Of a stretch of 64,000 nt of DNA, positions 1 to 11,075 are shown one piece after another. The stretch is from Oreohelix idahoensis. Its lineage: Eukaryota > Mollusca > Gastropoda > Stylommatophora > Oreohelicidae. Location: positions 248,001-312,000 of the forward strand of contig JAMPIV010014841.1 in the NCBI GenBank assembly GCA_024509875.1, in the 5' to 3' direction. The translations under genes were made by a program, and so were the position numbers. Each line of letters starts with the position of its first letter. Position 1 is the first letter of the stretch. The notes under the pieces were generated by a model, which did no database searches, was not told where the DNA came from, and saw only the letters and a program-made list of their open reading frames with translations.

Positions 1-33
1 AAATTAGTTAATTATTTCAGGTTTTGGACTCAT

Positions 34-1494
34 ATGTTAGACAACATGTCTACATTTGAGCACTTTATTGAGCAGGGTAAATTGCTTGGGAAGACTGGTG
101 ATAAGTTAGAAGAATTTGCAACTGCTCGATATGATAAAGCAATGGAAGCTGAACAAAAGAAACTGCAGATGCAGGTGGATGAAAAAAGATTCCAAATGGA
201 AATGGAACAACAAAAAAGGGAATCAGAAGCTGAGGAGAGAAAACTCCAGCTAGAGGCTGAGAATAAAAGACTTGAAAAAGAAGCTGAGAATAAAAGACTT
301 GAAAAAGAAGCGGAGAATAAAAGTATTGAAAAAGAAGCTGAAAATTAAAGAATTCAAATGCAGGCTCAAGCTGAAGAAAGGAAGTTACAAAGAGAGTCTG
401 ATGAGAGGAAAGCAAAAATGGAACATGAAGAAAAACTCTTAGCTTTAGAGTTGGAGAAATTGAAATTGACGAGCATGAGTAATGGTAATGATTCAAACAA
501 GGGTTCATCTTCTGGGAAGGCTAATAATGATACTTTTAAGATTAAGTTACCAACATTTAGTCCTTCCAGTGATGACATAATGTTCTATCTGGACAGATTT
601 GAACAAGCATGTACAGCTCATAACATAGACAAAGCAAAATATGTTTATCAGTTATCAGTGATACTGACAGGTAAAGCTCTAAGTATATTAAATATGGTGG
701 ATGAACCTGACAAGAACAATTATGAGGTTGTCAGGGCTGCTTTGTTAAAGAAATATCAGCTTAACGAAGACGGCTATCGTCTACAATTTAAAAACATGTT
801 ACCTGAAAATGGAGTTGAATTCTCCGAGTTTATTGCAAGAATACGCATTACTTTCTCACGATGGGTTGAACTATCTAAGACGGAAAAAACTTATGAAGGA
901 CTTATGGACTTAATACTTAGAGACAAAGTCATGTCGTCTGTCAATGAGTCTTTCCGTGCTTTCCTTCATGAACGTAAACCTAAAACAATAAAAGAAATGG
1001 AAGATTTCTGTTGCCAATACGTAACTGCGCACCCACACATAACCATGGGTAACTCTAAGGTGAAAGAAGGTTTACCAGTTGCTTCGGCAGCTCCGTATGG
1101 TCAAAACTTTGCTCGTAGATCCCAACAAAATTTTGATAGAAAGGGCAGCGGTAATTTCTGTCAAAATCATGGAAACCAATTCCATGGTGATTCTTCTTCG
1201 AAGAATTGGAGACAACCTGATAGTGGTCGTTACTATCACCCTAATAATTATAAGCATTTCAAAAGAGGATATGGTAATAGAGGTTATTCCTGCCGAAGAC
1301 CTCAGAACCAAACAAATAGATGTTCGCATCAATGTGAACATGATAGTAATCGTGGAAACTGGAATTCGAACCAGTATAACAATTACAATAGAGACAATAA
1401 TAACTGCAGAGATAATAATAACTCTGATAACTTCAGAGGTAATAATAGTCGGGGTAGATCTCAACACAAAAAAAAAGAGATATCAGCAGGCTAA
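34..1494 (+). pseudogene. gag: gag (coiled coil + SCAN-related capsid + basic tail), copy 1
   Basis: Structural polyprotein that would build the particle and bind element RNA. The ATG at 34 is chosen because copy 2 has the same start. The first ~140 residues are a charged coiled coil with a 9-residue repeat of the type KRLEKEAEN. A capsid-like helical domain follows (roughly nt 520-1035), containing the segments LPTFSPSSDDIMFYLDRFEQ and LLKKYQLNEDGYR, then an N/R/G-rich basic tail without a clear CCHC knuckle. The capsid resembles Gmr1-like gag, the reported ancestor of the vertebrate SCAN domain. Defects: an in-frame TAA at 346-348, and an A-run near 1469-1479 one base longer than in copy 2, which ends the frame at 1494. 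Gag and pol are probably one ORF in an intact element. Confidence 0.85.
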
Positions 1495-2035
1495 TGCTGT
1501 ACAACAGGAAACTGAGGCAGCCTGTAATCATGTTGTTGATAGTAAAAACTTTGACGCTGTCACTAGTTCTGCTTTTGACTTTGAGAGAGCAAACAAATGC
1601 CCCCAATGCAGTACTTTATTCGAACCGGGTACCATAACTACTTTGAGTTGTGGTCACCCACTTCCCGCTCTTCCTGCTGCTGTTGCGCATGACGGGAGGG
1701 GTTCTTTAATTCTACATAAGGGTCTTGTTAATGATACTCCGGTCTCACTACTTTTCGATTCCGGATGCACCACTATTGGTGTTTAGACAATCGCTTGTAG
1801 ATCCATCTTGTGCTACAGGAAGGGTTATTAAATGTGTCACATTTGGCGGCACTCTAGAAAAATATCCTACTGCTGTAATTCGCATTGCCACTCCTTTCTT
1901 TACTGGAGATGTGCATGCTTGTCTCTTACCTAATCCTATTGCGGACCTTATTATTGGTCGTATTCACGGAGTTAGGGAGTGTACCCCACAGCAGATTGCT
2001 GCTTGGGAAGATAATAACATGCAAGCTACAAATGC
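1480..2035 (+). pseudogene. Retropepsin-like aspartic protease region, copy 1
   Basis: The frame shifts at the A-run, then reads through a C-x2-C...C-x-H segment (CPQCSTLFEP..., ~1600-1660) into the protease. The catalytic triad is LLFDSGCTTIG, with Asp at 1757-1759: DSG rather than the commoner DTG, a known variant. The downstream flap/IIG segment (ADLIIGRIHG) lies near 1945-1975. One extra T at ~1784, absent from copy 2, creates a TAG directly after the active-site strand and moves the rest of pol to another frame. The role would be cleavage of the gag-pol polyprotein. Confidence 0.8.
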
Positions 2036-3400
2036 AGTAGTTACAAGAGCACAAGCTCTACAAACACCCGAAACTTCACTGAATAGTGATAATGAAGTTG
2101 ATAGCCAAGATAGTCACTTAGTAATTACTCGTGACTCTTTCATAAAATTGCAAGAAGAAGATCCTTCTTTAAAAAAATTCTTCGTTCTTGCGAAGAAAGG
2201 TGATCCGAATCAGGATACAAATAGAAAATCTTGGATTGCAATGAGAAACGGCGTACTTGTACGTATGGTACAAGATTCGACTACGTCGGCACATTCGCAA
2301 ATTCTTGTTCCCAAGAGCATGAGAGTCCAAATATTACAACATGCTCATGACTCGCAATGTGCTGGACATATGGGTTTTGCCCGTACGAAGTCGAGAGTCC
2401 TTGCGGCTTTCTTTTGGCCTTTTGTCAATAAGGACATTCGTATTTACTGCCGATCATGCAAGGTATGTCAGGAGGTCAAATCTAGAGGACCACGACATGC
2501 TGCGCCTATCCAGGCTGCTGACATTCCTATTCGGCCGTTTCAGAAAATGGCCATAGATATTATTGGCCCTTTTAAGGTCAAGTCGGCCAGAGGACATCAG
2601 TTTATCCTTACATGTGTCGATATGTGCACACGTTGGCCAGAGGCTATTCCTCTTAAGAGCATATCTACTACAGATATCGCAGATGCTCTTTGGTTGATAT
2701 TTTCTCGCTTGGGGTTCCCCAGAGAAATATTGTCAGACCATGGCACTTAACTCATATCTGACACTATGTCACAGGTAATGTCTACCTTACATATTGAACG
2801 ATCTCTCAGTAGTATCTACCATCCTATGTCTAATGGGTTTGTTGTGCGTCTGAATAGAACGCTCAAGACTTTGCTTGGTAAGATAACTGAAGATCATCCT
2901 CAAGATTGGGACAGGGTTTTACCCGCGGCTCTCTTTGCCTATAGAGAAGTCCCTAATGAACACACAGGATTTTCTCCCTTCGAACTTGTCTTTGGCGCGC
3001 GTCCACGCGGCCCTATGTCTTTATTACACGATCTCATCACTGCCGATGATATTAGCGATGAAACTCAATCCTCATATGAGTATGTCATTGCTCTTAGACA
3101 AAAGATCATTGAGGCATGTAAGCTAGCAACTGCTTCATCAGAAATTGCTAAAGAGAAGGCAAGGCAGTTTGCTAACAAGAATAGATGTCTACGACAACTT
3201 TGTCCAGGTGACAAAGCATTCGTCCTACTCCCCAGTAGGGAAAATAGACTTCTTATTGCATGGAAAGGTCCGTATGCAATAGTCTCTCGGATTTCCGATG
3301 TTGACTATGTGGTCGATATTGATGGAAAGCATAAAACCTTCCACATAAACATGCTTTCGGAATTTCACGAACGTCCGGACTATTTGCTGCCTATTTTCCA
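2036..3400 (+). pseudogene. Integrase, copy 1 (upstream of RT; nonsense codon and altered catalytic Glu)
   Basis: Catalyses insertion of element cDNA. The zinc-binding HHCC module is at ~2340-2470 (HAHDSQCAGHMG ... CRSCKVCQ). The catalytic core has Asp at 2556-2558 (MAIDIIGPF) and Asp at 2736-2738 (LSDHGT). A GPY/F module is at 3262-3340 (WKGPYAIVSRISDVDYVVD). Defects: TAA at 2748-2750 where copy 2 has CAA, and at the position of the third catalytic residue this copy reads GFVVRLN (Val at 2844-2846) whereas copy 2 retains GAG. Frames before and after the TAA are the same. As read, the enzyme should be inactive. Confidence 0.85.
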
Positions 3401-4556
3401 GGCAACGGATGATGCTCCTGCACCTCACGGTCATCATTCATCCCTGTCTGTCATTCAGGATGAGGAAGCTACCTTCTCTGATGTCAACCTTCCCCTTCCA
3501 GTGGTTCCATTACATTCTACGGAATCTTGGAAAAACGTTTCTGTTTCTCCTAATCTTTCTGGTGACGAACATCGACAAGTCTCGTCGATGTTACAAACAT
3601 TTCAGGATGTTCTCACTGACATTCCTGGACACACAGATGTCATAGAACATGACATAATTCTTACCGACAATAATCCAATTAGGGTAAGGCCGTATCCTAT
3701 TCCTATACACTTTCAGTCGCAAGTGGAAAAGGAATTGGATGAAATGATTCAATTAAATATAATTGAACCATCGACTTCACCATATTCTTCTTCCATGGTT
3801 ATTGTCCGGAAGAAGGATAAGAACATACGAATTTGCGTTGATTATCGCAAATTGAATCAGGTCACAAAGTTCGACGCTGAACCGATGCCTTTGTTAGAAG
3901 ATCTACTGATTAGACTTTCTAATTCTAGATTCTTCACTAAACTTGACTTGTCTAAAGGTTATTGGCAAGTGCCTTTAGCAGAGCATGCCAAACCTCTTAC
4001 TGCTTTTTCTACACCTAGGGGTCTATTTCAATGGAATGTTATGCCTTTTGGTCTCATGAACGCCCCTGCCACTTTCGTTCGCATGATGCGTCGAATTCTG
4101 TCACATCGTTCGGATGTCATCGCATACTTAGATGACATCTGTCTCTTCAGTGATACCTGGGAAGATCACTATTTAGGGTTATATGACTTACTGTCCACTC
4201 TACGTGAGAATAATTTGACAGCAAAACCTTCTAAAGCTTTTGTTGGTTTTGGTGAAATCTCTTTCCTGGGTCATCGTGTTGGTCATGGTCTCTTGAAGAC
4301 AGAAGACCACAATACTTCCAAAATACTGAACATCTCTGTTCCTAAAACGAAGAAACAAGTTAGGAGTCTCTTAGGTTTAATTCAATTTTATGGGAGATTT
4401 ATTCCAAATTTATCTTCGATCATGGCACCTCTCTCAACATTGTTGAAGAAAGGTTCGCCTAATCTGGTCCGTTGGTCTGAAGAATGCCAATCTTCACTAG
4501 ACCAAATCAAGAATATATTTTTCTTCTCCTCCCATCTTAAGATTACCTACTCTTGA
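3401..4556 (+). CDS. Reverse transcriptase domain, copy 1
   Basis: RNA-directed DNA polymerase of the element. The open frame 2766-4556 runs from the integrase C-terminus through RT without a stop. RT motifs in order: the PSTSPYSSSMVIVRKKDKN strand, ICVDYRKLNQVT, FFTKLDLSKGYWQVPL, FSTPRGLFQWNVMPFGLMNAP, and catalytic AYLDDI with the two Asp at 4131-4136, then FLGHRV and the thumb segment VRSLLGLIQFYGRFIP. All key residues are present. The frame ends at 4556 because of an extra T in the T-run near 4517-4522, just before RNase H. This is the best-preserved domain of the copy. Confidence 0.92.
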
Positions 4557-4940
4557 TAGGACTTTTGTTCTTCGGAGTGATGCTTCATCCACTGGGATTG
4601 GAGCAGCACTGATGCAAGAATATGCAAATACTCTGCATCCTGTTATGTACATTTCTAGAAAACTAAATGCGGCAGAGAGGAACTACTCGGTTTTAGACCG
4701 TGAGTTGTTAGCGATGGTTTGGTCAATTCTAAAGCTACAAAGATTCCTCCTGGGCGCACATTCATTCTAGAGACTGATCAGAAAGCTCTTACAGCTATTC
4801 AGACTAAGAATTTGAAGAGTTCGAGATCCACTCGATATGCTATAGCTCTTCAACCTTTTCACTTCACGGTACGAGCTATCCGTGGTGCGGATAATGTGAT
4901 GGCTGACATTTTGTCTAGATGCCCACATGACTCCAACTAA
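4540..4940 (+). pseudogene. RNase H domain, copy 1 (frameshifted twice)
   Basis: Degrades the RNA strand during reverse transcription. Seen: FVLRSDASSTGIGAALMQEY (first Asp), LDRELLAMVW (Glu), ETDQKAL (Asp) and DNVMADILSRC (last Asp), followed by TAA at 4938-4940. The domain lies in a different frame from RT after the T-run near 4520. A missing T near 4762 (GCACATTCATT here, GCACATTTCATT in copy 2) changes frame again. No chromodomain or further domain follows, because integrase is upstream in this element type. Confidence 0.85.
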
Positions 4941-5080
4941 TACTTCTGTCCTATATTTCTATATATTACAGAGTCATAACACACCTATATTTCTACAATA
5001 GATTAGCACATCTGTACTTACTTTATATGTACACACTATCGTGCTTTGTTGTCATCTTCTTCTGTTCGTTTTTTAAAATG

Positions 5081-5092
5081 ATAGAGGAGGAC
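5081..5092 (+). promoter_or_regulatory. Putative polypurine tract of copy 1
   Basis: ATAGAGGAGGAC immediately precedes a TGAG that I take as the LTR start; copy 2 has ATAGAGGAAGAC at the same place. It would prime plus-strand DNA synthesis. The inference rests on position and purine content. Confidence 0.5.
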
Positions 5093-6774
5093 TGAGTAGT
5101 TAATATAAGGGCCGTTAGTTTACTAAACAGCCACAATTATTAATAATGTATTGTACCTTATGAAGCATATTAGTTATTAATTAGCATTATATTGCTTGTA
5201 CTTTCTCAGAATGTCATTGTTGAGCTGAGGACTTACCTTACGAGTTCTAGATTGTGTACTTACCCTCGGAATACCAGAGCATATGTCCTGGATCGTCATG
5301 TAGTTTAACTTTACTATGTACTTATGTCATTACATGTCAAAGAATGTACTATTTAAATTTTCCTATCAGATTTGTACATCCATTTTTAAAGACAATATTA
5401 GAGTATGCTGTTTAATGATGATTATAGTAACTTGCATACGTATATTGTGTTTACATGCTAACGTGATGTGTGTTGGTGACACCTCCCCGATGTGAATATT
5501 TTTTTGAGACATATTTATTTTTCTGTTGAGGTATATCCTCACCAGACACTCTATAATTAGCCTATTGTTTGGCAATTTAATTAATTATCAGCGCATAATT
5601 CGTGCGTTTTGAGCCGCTTATCGCTTGCTCTTTGATATTGAAAAAAAAATATGTTCCACATTTTTTTTTATCGGGAGGAGGTGGTGATATGTTGCGTGAT
5701 AAATTCTCGCAACATCGTTTTATTTCAATATCTGTTTTATAACGCAAGGGCAACAACTGCTTGGAATTTATAGTCACTTTTCTCGGTAAGCATTTGTCTT
5801 CTCGCGTTGGTATCGAATGCAGTTAACTTTTGAGCTGTGGTCATTTTTGCGCTGGACTGCGCATGACTTGTCTTGTTGTTTGGTCGATCGGTTTCCGCCC
5901 ACCACTAGTGGGAGTGAGCGATTTGGAATGGCGAAAGAGATGCCTCGTTGAAGAGGGGATCTCCGCTATTTTTTGTTCTGTCAGGGATGTGTAGTCCTCT
6001 TATGGATATTTCGTTTAGTCGAGATAATACCTCTAGTGTTTTCCCACATGTCGGGAGGCGTGATATTTCTGTGTATTTCATGAAAGCAAGGTAAATTGAC
6101 TTTTTCATTAACTCTATCGATTTTGGGTCGTGAGCGATTTCGATTCATAGCCTGTCTCCGAAAGTCGTCGTCACGAGATGTTTTTTTTTCCCAGCTCACT
6201 TGTCGCTGCATTGTACTGCATCGGTTGATGCAGGTTCCAAGGACCATTACTTGCTACTTTGTTAAATGAACTAGGTTTAGAAAACCTTTATTATCTAGAG
6301 GATATTCTTGAGGACATTATTTATACTTCGGCAGACGTGTCTGTCTTGCTGAAGTCAAACTAAGGAGAGTGAACTGATCTCATACATCTGGTTATCTCCT
6401 GGCTGTTATAGAAAAGGATGGAGTTTTCCACCTGACTACATTTACAGCACTATGAAATATAACATGCATCTGACTCATCATTGTAATGCTGTCTACCGTT
6501 TATTGCTGTATTGAATGTTGCTGTGATAATGACTGTTTGATGTGCCTACACATTTGCGTAACCATTTTGTCACTGTGGCGTCCACAATAAATAATGAAGA
6601 AAAACGTCACGGCTGTTTCAAGACTCATTGACTTTATACGTCGTGAGTTTACTGACGTCCTATGTGGATTGCCCTGTTATTGTTGCATGAACATTGTTTT
6701 GACTGAACACATCTACACACTACACAAAACCAGACATGCGGATGCCATCCATCATCATATGGCATCACGCATCA
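5093..6774 (+). repeat. 3' LTR of Gmr1-like copy 1
   Basis: About 1682 bp, from TGAGTAG to GCATCA. The right boundary is firm: three separate copies of this sequence (ending 6774, 20466 and 28666) all diverge directly after GCATCA. The left boundary is inferred from the purine tract and the TG. A polyadenylation-type AATAAA lies near 6586. Compared with the 3' LTR of copy 2 it has scattered substitutions and lacks about 17 bp near 5240. Confidence 0.8.
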
Positions 6775-9700
6775 GGTATCCTATGTGTGTCAGTTGTGTA
6801 GTGGTAATATGAGGTAATACTGGTTTTGTTTTGTTCAAGCTCTGTTGGTATTTGTCATCATGACTTCAATAGTTTGTTTCTATTGGAACTATTATTGGAG
6901 ATGTTCTCAGTTCCTGGTATTAAAACAATTAAATTCCCCTCTTAATTTTAGTTTATAATGTCATTTTAAGATGGGGGTACATAATGTTGAGCTCCATGGC
7001 CACACTCTCTTATCTTGCGTGATGACTGCAGTAAAAGACTCCTCTGCTCGAGTATTTAAATGAGTTCTGGAGCCACCCCACTGGTTGCTATATGGACCAA
7101 GGAGTATGCTGTCCACCTCTGGCTTCAACAAAGCTCTGACCAGGTGCTGCTCAATGACTTTAAGACCACGGTCCCTGAAACAAGAAGGTTGTACCTTCTA
7201 CGTCAGAACTAATTTACACTCTGTTTCTACACTGAGCACAATACATCACAAACATTGAGTTCAGAGCGTTAGGCCAACTGTCAGCTTCATCTGAAATACT
7301 TTATACCAGTATTTCCCTCCCTAATGGTTACTACGCCTCTGCAATTCCAGCATTATTTCTTTCTAGTTAATAATCTAGGTGTCAGTGTACTGTTTGGCCA
7401 TTCCATGCAGTTTTACTTTCCTCCGACACCTTCTGTTCAGGCTGGAGCACTATAGGCTTTACATCAAGTTCGCTACTGAACCACACATATATATAGACAT
7501 AATTTATCAATTTACATTCAATTTTCATTAAAAGATATTGAATATTTCAAGCTTACCACAATTCATGGAAATAATAATAAACAGTTTCGTTGACTGGCAA
7601 TGAATATAGCACAACTCCGATCTGCCGATGTCCCAGGCTTTATTTTATAAAAAATATACACTGGTGCTCAACGCACTGCTTCTTAGTAGGTTTATTACAA
7701 GATGTGGCAATGAACAGACGCTCTGAATTGTGTATATTCGCAGCTCTACCCAATCACACCACGTCTACACATCTTTTCAAAAAAGTACCCCTTTCTCACG
7801 TTTCCCCTGACAACACAAGATAGTATTTATAGTCCGACCAATCGTGTTTAGTCTTTCATTTGTTGCGCTCCAATCACATAGGAGTTAACATGGTAGGATA
7901 TTTCCGTAACGTAATGTTTTTTCAAACACGTTATAAAAAAAATTTTATGAGCAGAAACGATTTCATTCTGTCAGGCACCCCCACTATTTTATTTTGGCCA
8001 TAACTTGGTAATTCCTAGACTATTTGCGTAACGTTTTACATATTCTTTGTCAGCAAACCCTAAGGAACCCAAATATACGAATTTAAGGGAGCTAGGTGGC
8101 TGCGTTCAAAATGTGCATTTTCTACCACCTCCTGTTTACTTCAATCCCCATGTGGTGTCTGGGTACTGTCATGTTTTCAAACGTAAACCCATCTAATGTC
8201 ATCTTTCCCAATAAGCGTTTTTCAGGATTTTAAAACCTAACTCTGGGAAGGGTAGTGAATTTTATCACTGTCGATTTGAAATAAAGTTAGTGCATGTGGC
8301 CTTACACGCGTGATGGCAGCAATTGTGTATCGCGCGACGCGTGTTTAGTGTTGCACGTGTCTCTGCTTTCTGCCTCTCCCTTCTCTCTATCCTTTAGTCC
8401 ATCTGTCTTTTAGTTACGCCGTGTATAAAATGGAATGAATGAAATATTAAATTTAGGTCATTGATCAGCTTGCGTATCTCAAGGTTTTCCCAAGAAATAC
8501 AGCACACGTTTCATTGAAGAAAGCGGGTAATAATACAGTAGGCTTTTACTATCAACGTGAAAGCGTTACAATTTGCCGACGAAGTAGAAAACAAGGGGGA
8601 TTTCGAGTACAGTCATTGTGACAGCACTGTTCTTTACCATTCTTCTTTCCTTTTATTAAATTTATTTGTTAGGCTTTGCATTTACGTTTTAATTTATATA
8701 TGGGGATTAGAATAATTCACGACATATATATGATGAGAGAGAGAGAGACGAAGGGCAGAATGTCAGACGGGCTTACGTGCCCAATTCTTAACCCTTTGAA
8801 AATAAGCTCGTTCGTTCGTTCGTTCGTAAACTATGTTGTGAGTTGGACTTTATTTTTAGACAAAGAGCTATACGGCTGTAGTGTGCACAAACGAACTGAA
8901 GTCAAGGGTAAAGCACCGTCATATCGTCCCGTGTTCAGTTATGAATCAAAACATGTTGTGGAAGTAGTTATTAAAAAAAAAAGCATAAACAATGAAGAGG
9001 AAGGAATAACCCACAGACGTTGTTATCTCCATAAACAGTTATTGTGTCACGTGATGCGGTGCACTTAATGTTACTACAGACATCATAACAACTGGCATTA
9101 TAATTTCTTGGTCGCGCTTGGAGATTACCCTGTCAGTTTCTATTTTGAATGACCCCAGTTTATTGATGATGGAGGGAAACATGAAACTGTTTGGCGTTAA
9201 ACAATAAATACAACAAACTAACTAATTCTCAGTGCCACCTCTTTGGCCCAAAAGGTGTCTGTTACTTGGTTTCTTATTTAGTTGTAACGCCTACAAGCTG
9301 GTTACTTAATTAGATATATCACCAGGAAAAGTTACTAGCTTCTTGTTTTTCAATCTCAAATAACAGAATCTGTCGCTAGCTTATTTTTATGGTCAGTGGC
9401 TTAGCGAATTATTTCTTGACTACGTTATAACAAGCAGGCATTTTTCTAGTTTTTACTCTTAAATTATCTGGTAATGTTATTGTAGCCTGCATTTATGTGC
9501 TCTTAAAAATGCTTCCGTAAATTGTTTGGTTATAATGCACACACGAGTTGTGTGGCTATACTTTTTTTTGTAACAAGTTTTAAACAAGTTTTTTTTTATC
9601 TTTTACAAATTTTCATGAGCACTGATGGCGTTGTCTATGTGCAATGAAGATAGTCCTTAAAAACCAAACCAAACCAAATAACGCTCAAGTCGTTTGGTTA

Positions 9701-10086
9701 TATTTTTATGAATCTGTAAATGGTTATATTTCTTAAATAAAACCGTGAACGATGAAAGCGAAAACAAGGAATAATGGAATAATTAGCACTTAAACGGATT
9801 AGTAAAGCAATAATGCCGGAGAGGAGTGAAGATCAGAACAAAAGAACTAACCTATTTCATCACACTGTCAACTGGTTTTTTTTTTTTAAACAGCGCATTC
9901 AGGTAATTTTATTATATTTCTATAACGCCAACAAAATATTTTCTTAATTAATTATAATTAATAATTATAATTATAATTGGTTGTTTATTTTTTTTAAAAC
10001 TACTCACAAGCTTTTAGCTAAATTAAAAGAAAAAAAGCAAGAAGCAAATCCTTGAAGTTTTTTACTGTCCGTGCACTAAAACCTAT
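6775..10086. other. Gene-poor AT-rich stretch
   Basis: No supported gene or RNA. It holds short simple repeats only, such as (CGTT)n near 8810, an AAACC run near 9660 and an AT palindrome near 9945-9980. The longest open frame (8676-9068) has no recognisable domain. Confidence 0.5.
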
Positions 10087-10101
10087 GGGATGTATGCTTA
10101 A

Positions 10102-10408
10102 ACATAAATAACACATAAGGAAGGGAAACCCGAGGCCTGTAAACAGTAAATTAATATTAGACAAACATAAAGGTATGTTTTCAGGCACTCGTAAGAAATA
10201 AAGAAGTAGAACACTTGGACAACTAGCTGGCCGTGGGGTCAGTGTGATTCGCTTGATAGCTAGGCGGAGTTGTCGTACGGAAGGTACGGGGTTCGAACCC
10301 TGGGTAAGCCACTCACGTCTGTTGTTTTTCTGTTGTCCAAGTGTTCTACTTCTTTATTTCTTACGAGTGCCTGAAAACATACCTTTATGTTTGTCTAATA
10401 TTAATTTA
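10102..10408. mobile_element. Hairpin-forming insertion with tRNA-like loop
   Basis: Two perfectly complementary 77-bp arms (10147-10223 and 10332-10408) enclose a 108-bp loop. The loop contains GGGGTTCGAACCCTGG (near 10286), an RNA polymerase III B-box-like sequence as in tRNA-derived SINEs. The unit, including 45 bp left of the left arm, is flanked by an exact 15-bp direct repeat GGGATGTATGCTTAA (10087-10101 and 10409-10423), the size expected for LINE-type retroposition. Alternative: a foldback MITE, since TTAA lies near both arm ends. No convincing A box or cloverleaf, so not a functional tRNA gene. Confidence 0.75.
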
Positions 10409-10621
10409 GGGATGTATGCTTAACTTGATTTTAACACCTGCAAGTTGACTACCGACTTTAGCTTGCGAGATGAGGATCTGGTCACCCACCCCCCTCCCCA
10501 CCTCATAAAGCTGAGACCTAGTATATGTGAAATCTTTAACACTTCGCTTTCTTAAGGTAATATGTGCTCCCTTCACCTTATGTATATTTGTTGAGTTGCT
10601 AAATATCACAATGAAATTTTG

Positions 10622-10787
10622 GGAACTACTTACTTACTCAGTCGCTCATTTTCTACCTTGAGGTGTAGAGGTTCGGCAGTGCATGCTATCGTATTAGCTG
10701 TCTTTCTTTTGACCTGCTTCCAGTCCAGTCATCGGTCCTTCAGTTCTCTGTCGTATCTAGTAATCTCCTTCTTCTTCTTCGTTTACC
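10622..10787 (-). mobile_element. LINE 3'-end fragment, family D (minus strand)
   Basis: On the plus strand it begins TTACTTACTCAGTCG, then a segment matching 59708-59804 and 60528-60570. Those copies lead, on the minus strand, into LINE reverse-transcriptase C-terminal sequence (60550-60804). The TAAG-type tail is the 3' end of the element. Only the extreme 3' end is present here. Confidence 0.6.
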
Positions 10788-11075
10788 CTCAGACGTCAAC
10801 TTGAATGTGTTCAAAGACACTCAGACGTCAACTTGAATGTGTTCAAAGACACTCAGACGTCAACTTGAATGTGTTCAAAGACACTCAGACGTCAACTTGA
10901 ATGTGTTCAAAGACACTCAGACGTCAACTTGAATGTGTTCAAAGACACTCAGACGTCAACTTGAATGTGTTCAAAGACACTCAGACGTCAACTTGAATGT
11001 GTTCAAAGACACTCAGACGTCAACTTGAATGTGTTCAAAGACACTCAGACGTCAACTTGAATGTGTTCAAAGACA
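10788..11075. repeat. Minisatellite, 32-bp unit x 9
   Basis: Nine essentially identical tandem units (the TTGAATGTG motif recurs at 10801, 10833, 10865 ... 11057, exactly every 32 bp). The homogeneity suggests recent expansion. There are no spacers between units, so it is not a CRISPR array. Confidence 0.95.

Larger units (their letters stand above)
1..6774 (+). mobile_element. Gmr1-like Ty3/gypsy LTR retrotransposon, copy 1 (5' end outside window)
   Basis: Order seen: coiled-coil/capsid gag, aspartic protease (DSG), integrase (HHCC, DDE, GPY/F module), reverse transcriptase (YLDD), RNase H, then a 3' LTR. Integrase before RT is the diagnostic order of Gmr1-like elements; ordinary Ty3/gypsy elements have it last. 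A second copy in the same orientation lies at 19645-28666, nearly identical by eye through pol. The window opens just before the gag ATG, so the leader and 5' LTR are not visible. Frames are interrupted at several points, mostly by one-base changes, so this copy is not autonomous as read. Confidence 0.93.

Noticed and set aside
8676..9068. 130-codon frame
   Set aside because: Contains simple repeats (GAGA, CGTT) and no recognisable motif.
10224..10331. Possible tRNA gene in the hairpin loop
   Set aside because: The B box is good but no convincing A box, anticodon arm or full acceptor stem could be folded; called tRNA-like only.
10788..11075. Regular 32-bp repeats resembling a CRISPR array
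   Set aside because: Units are directly tandem with no spacers, and the context is animal DNA; it is a minisatellite.
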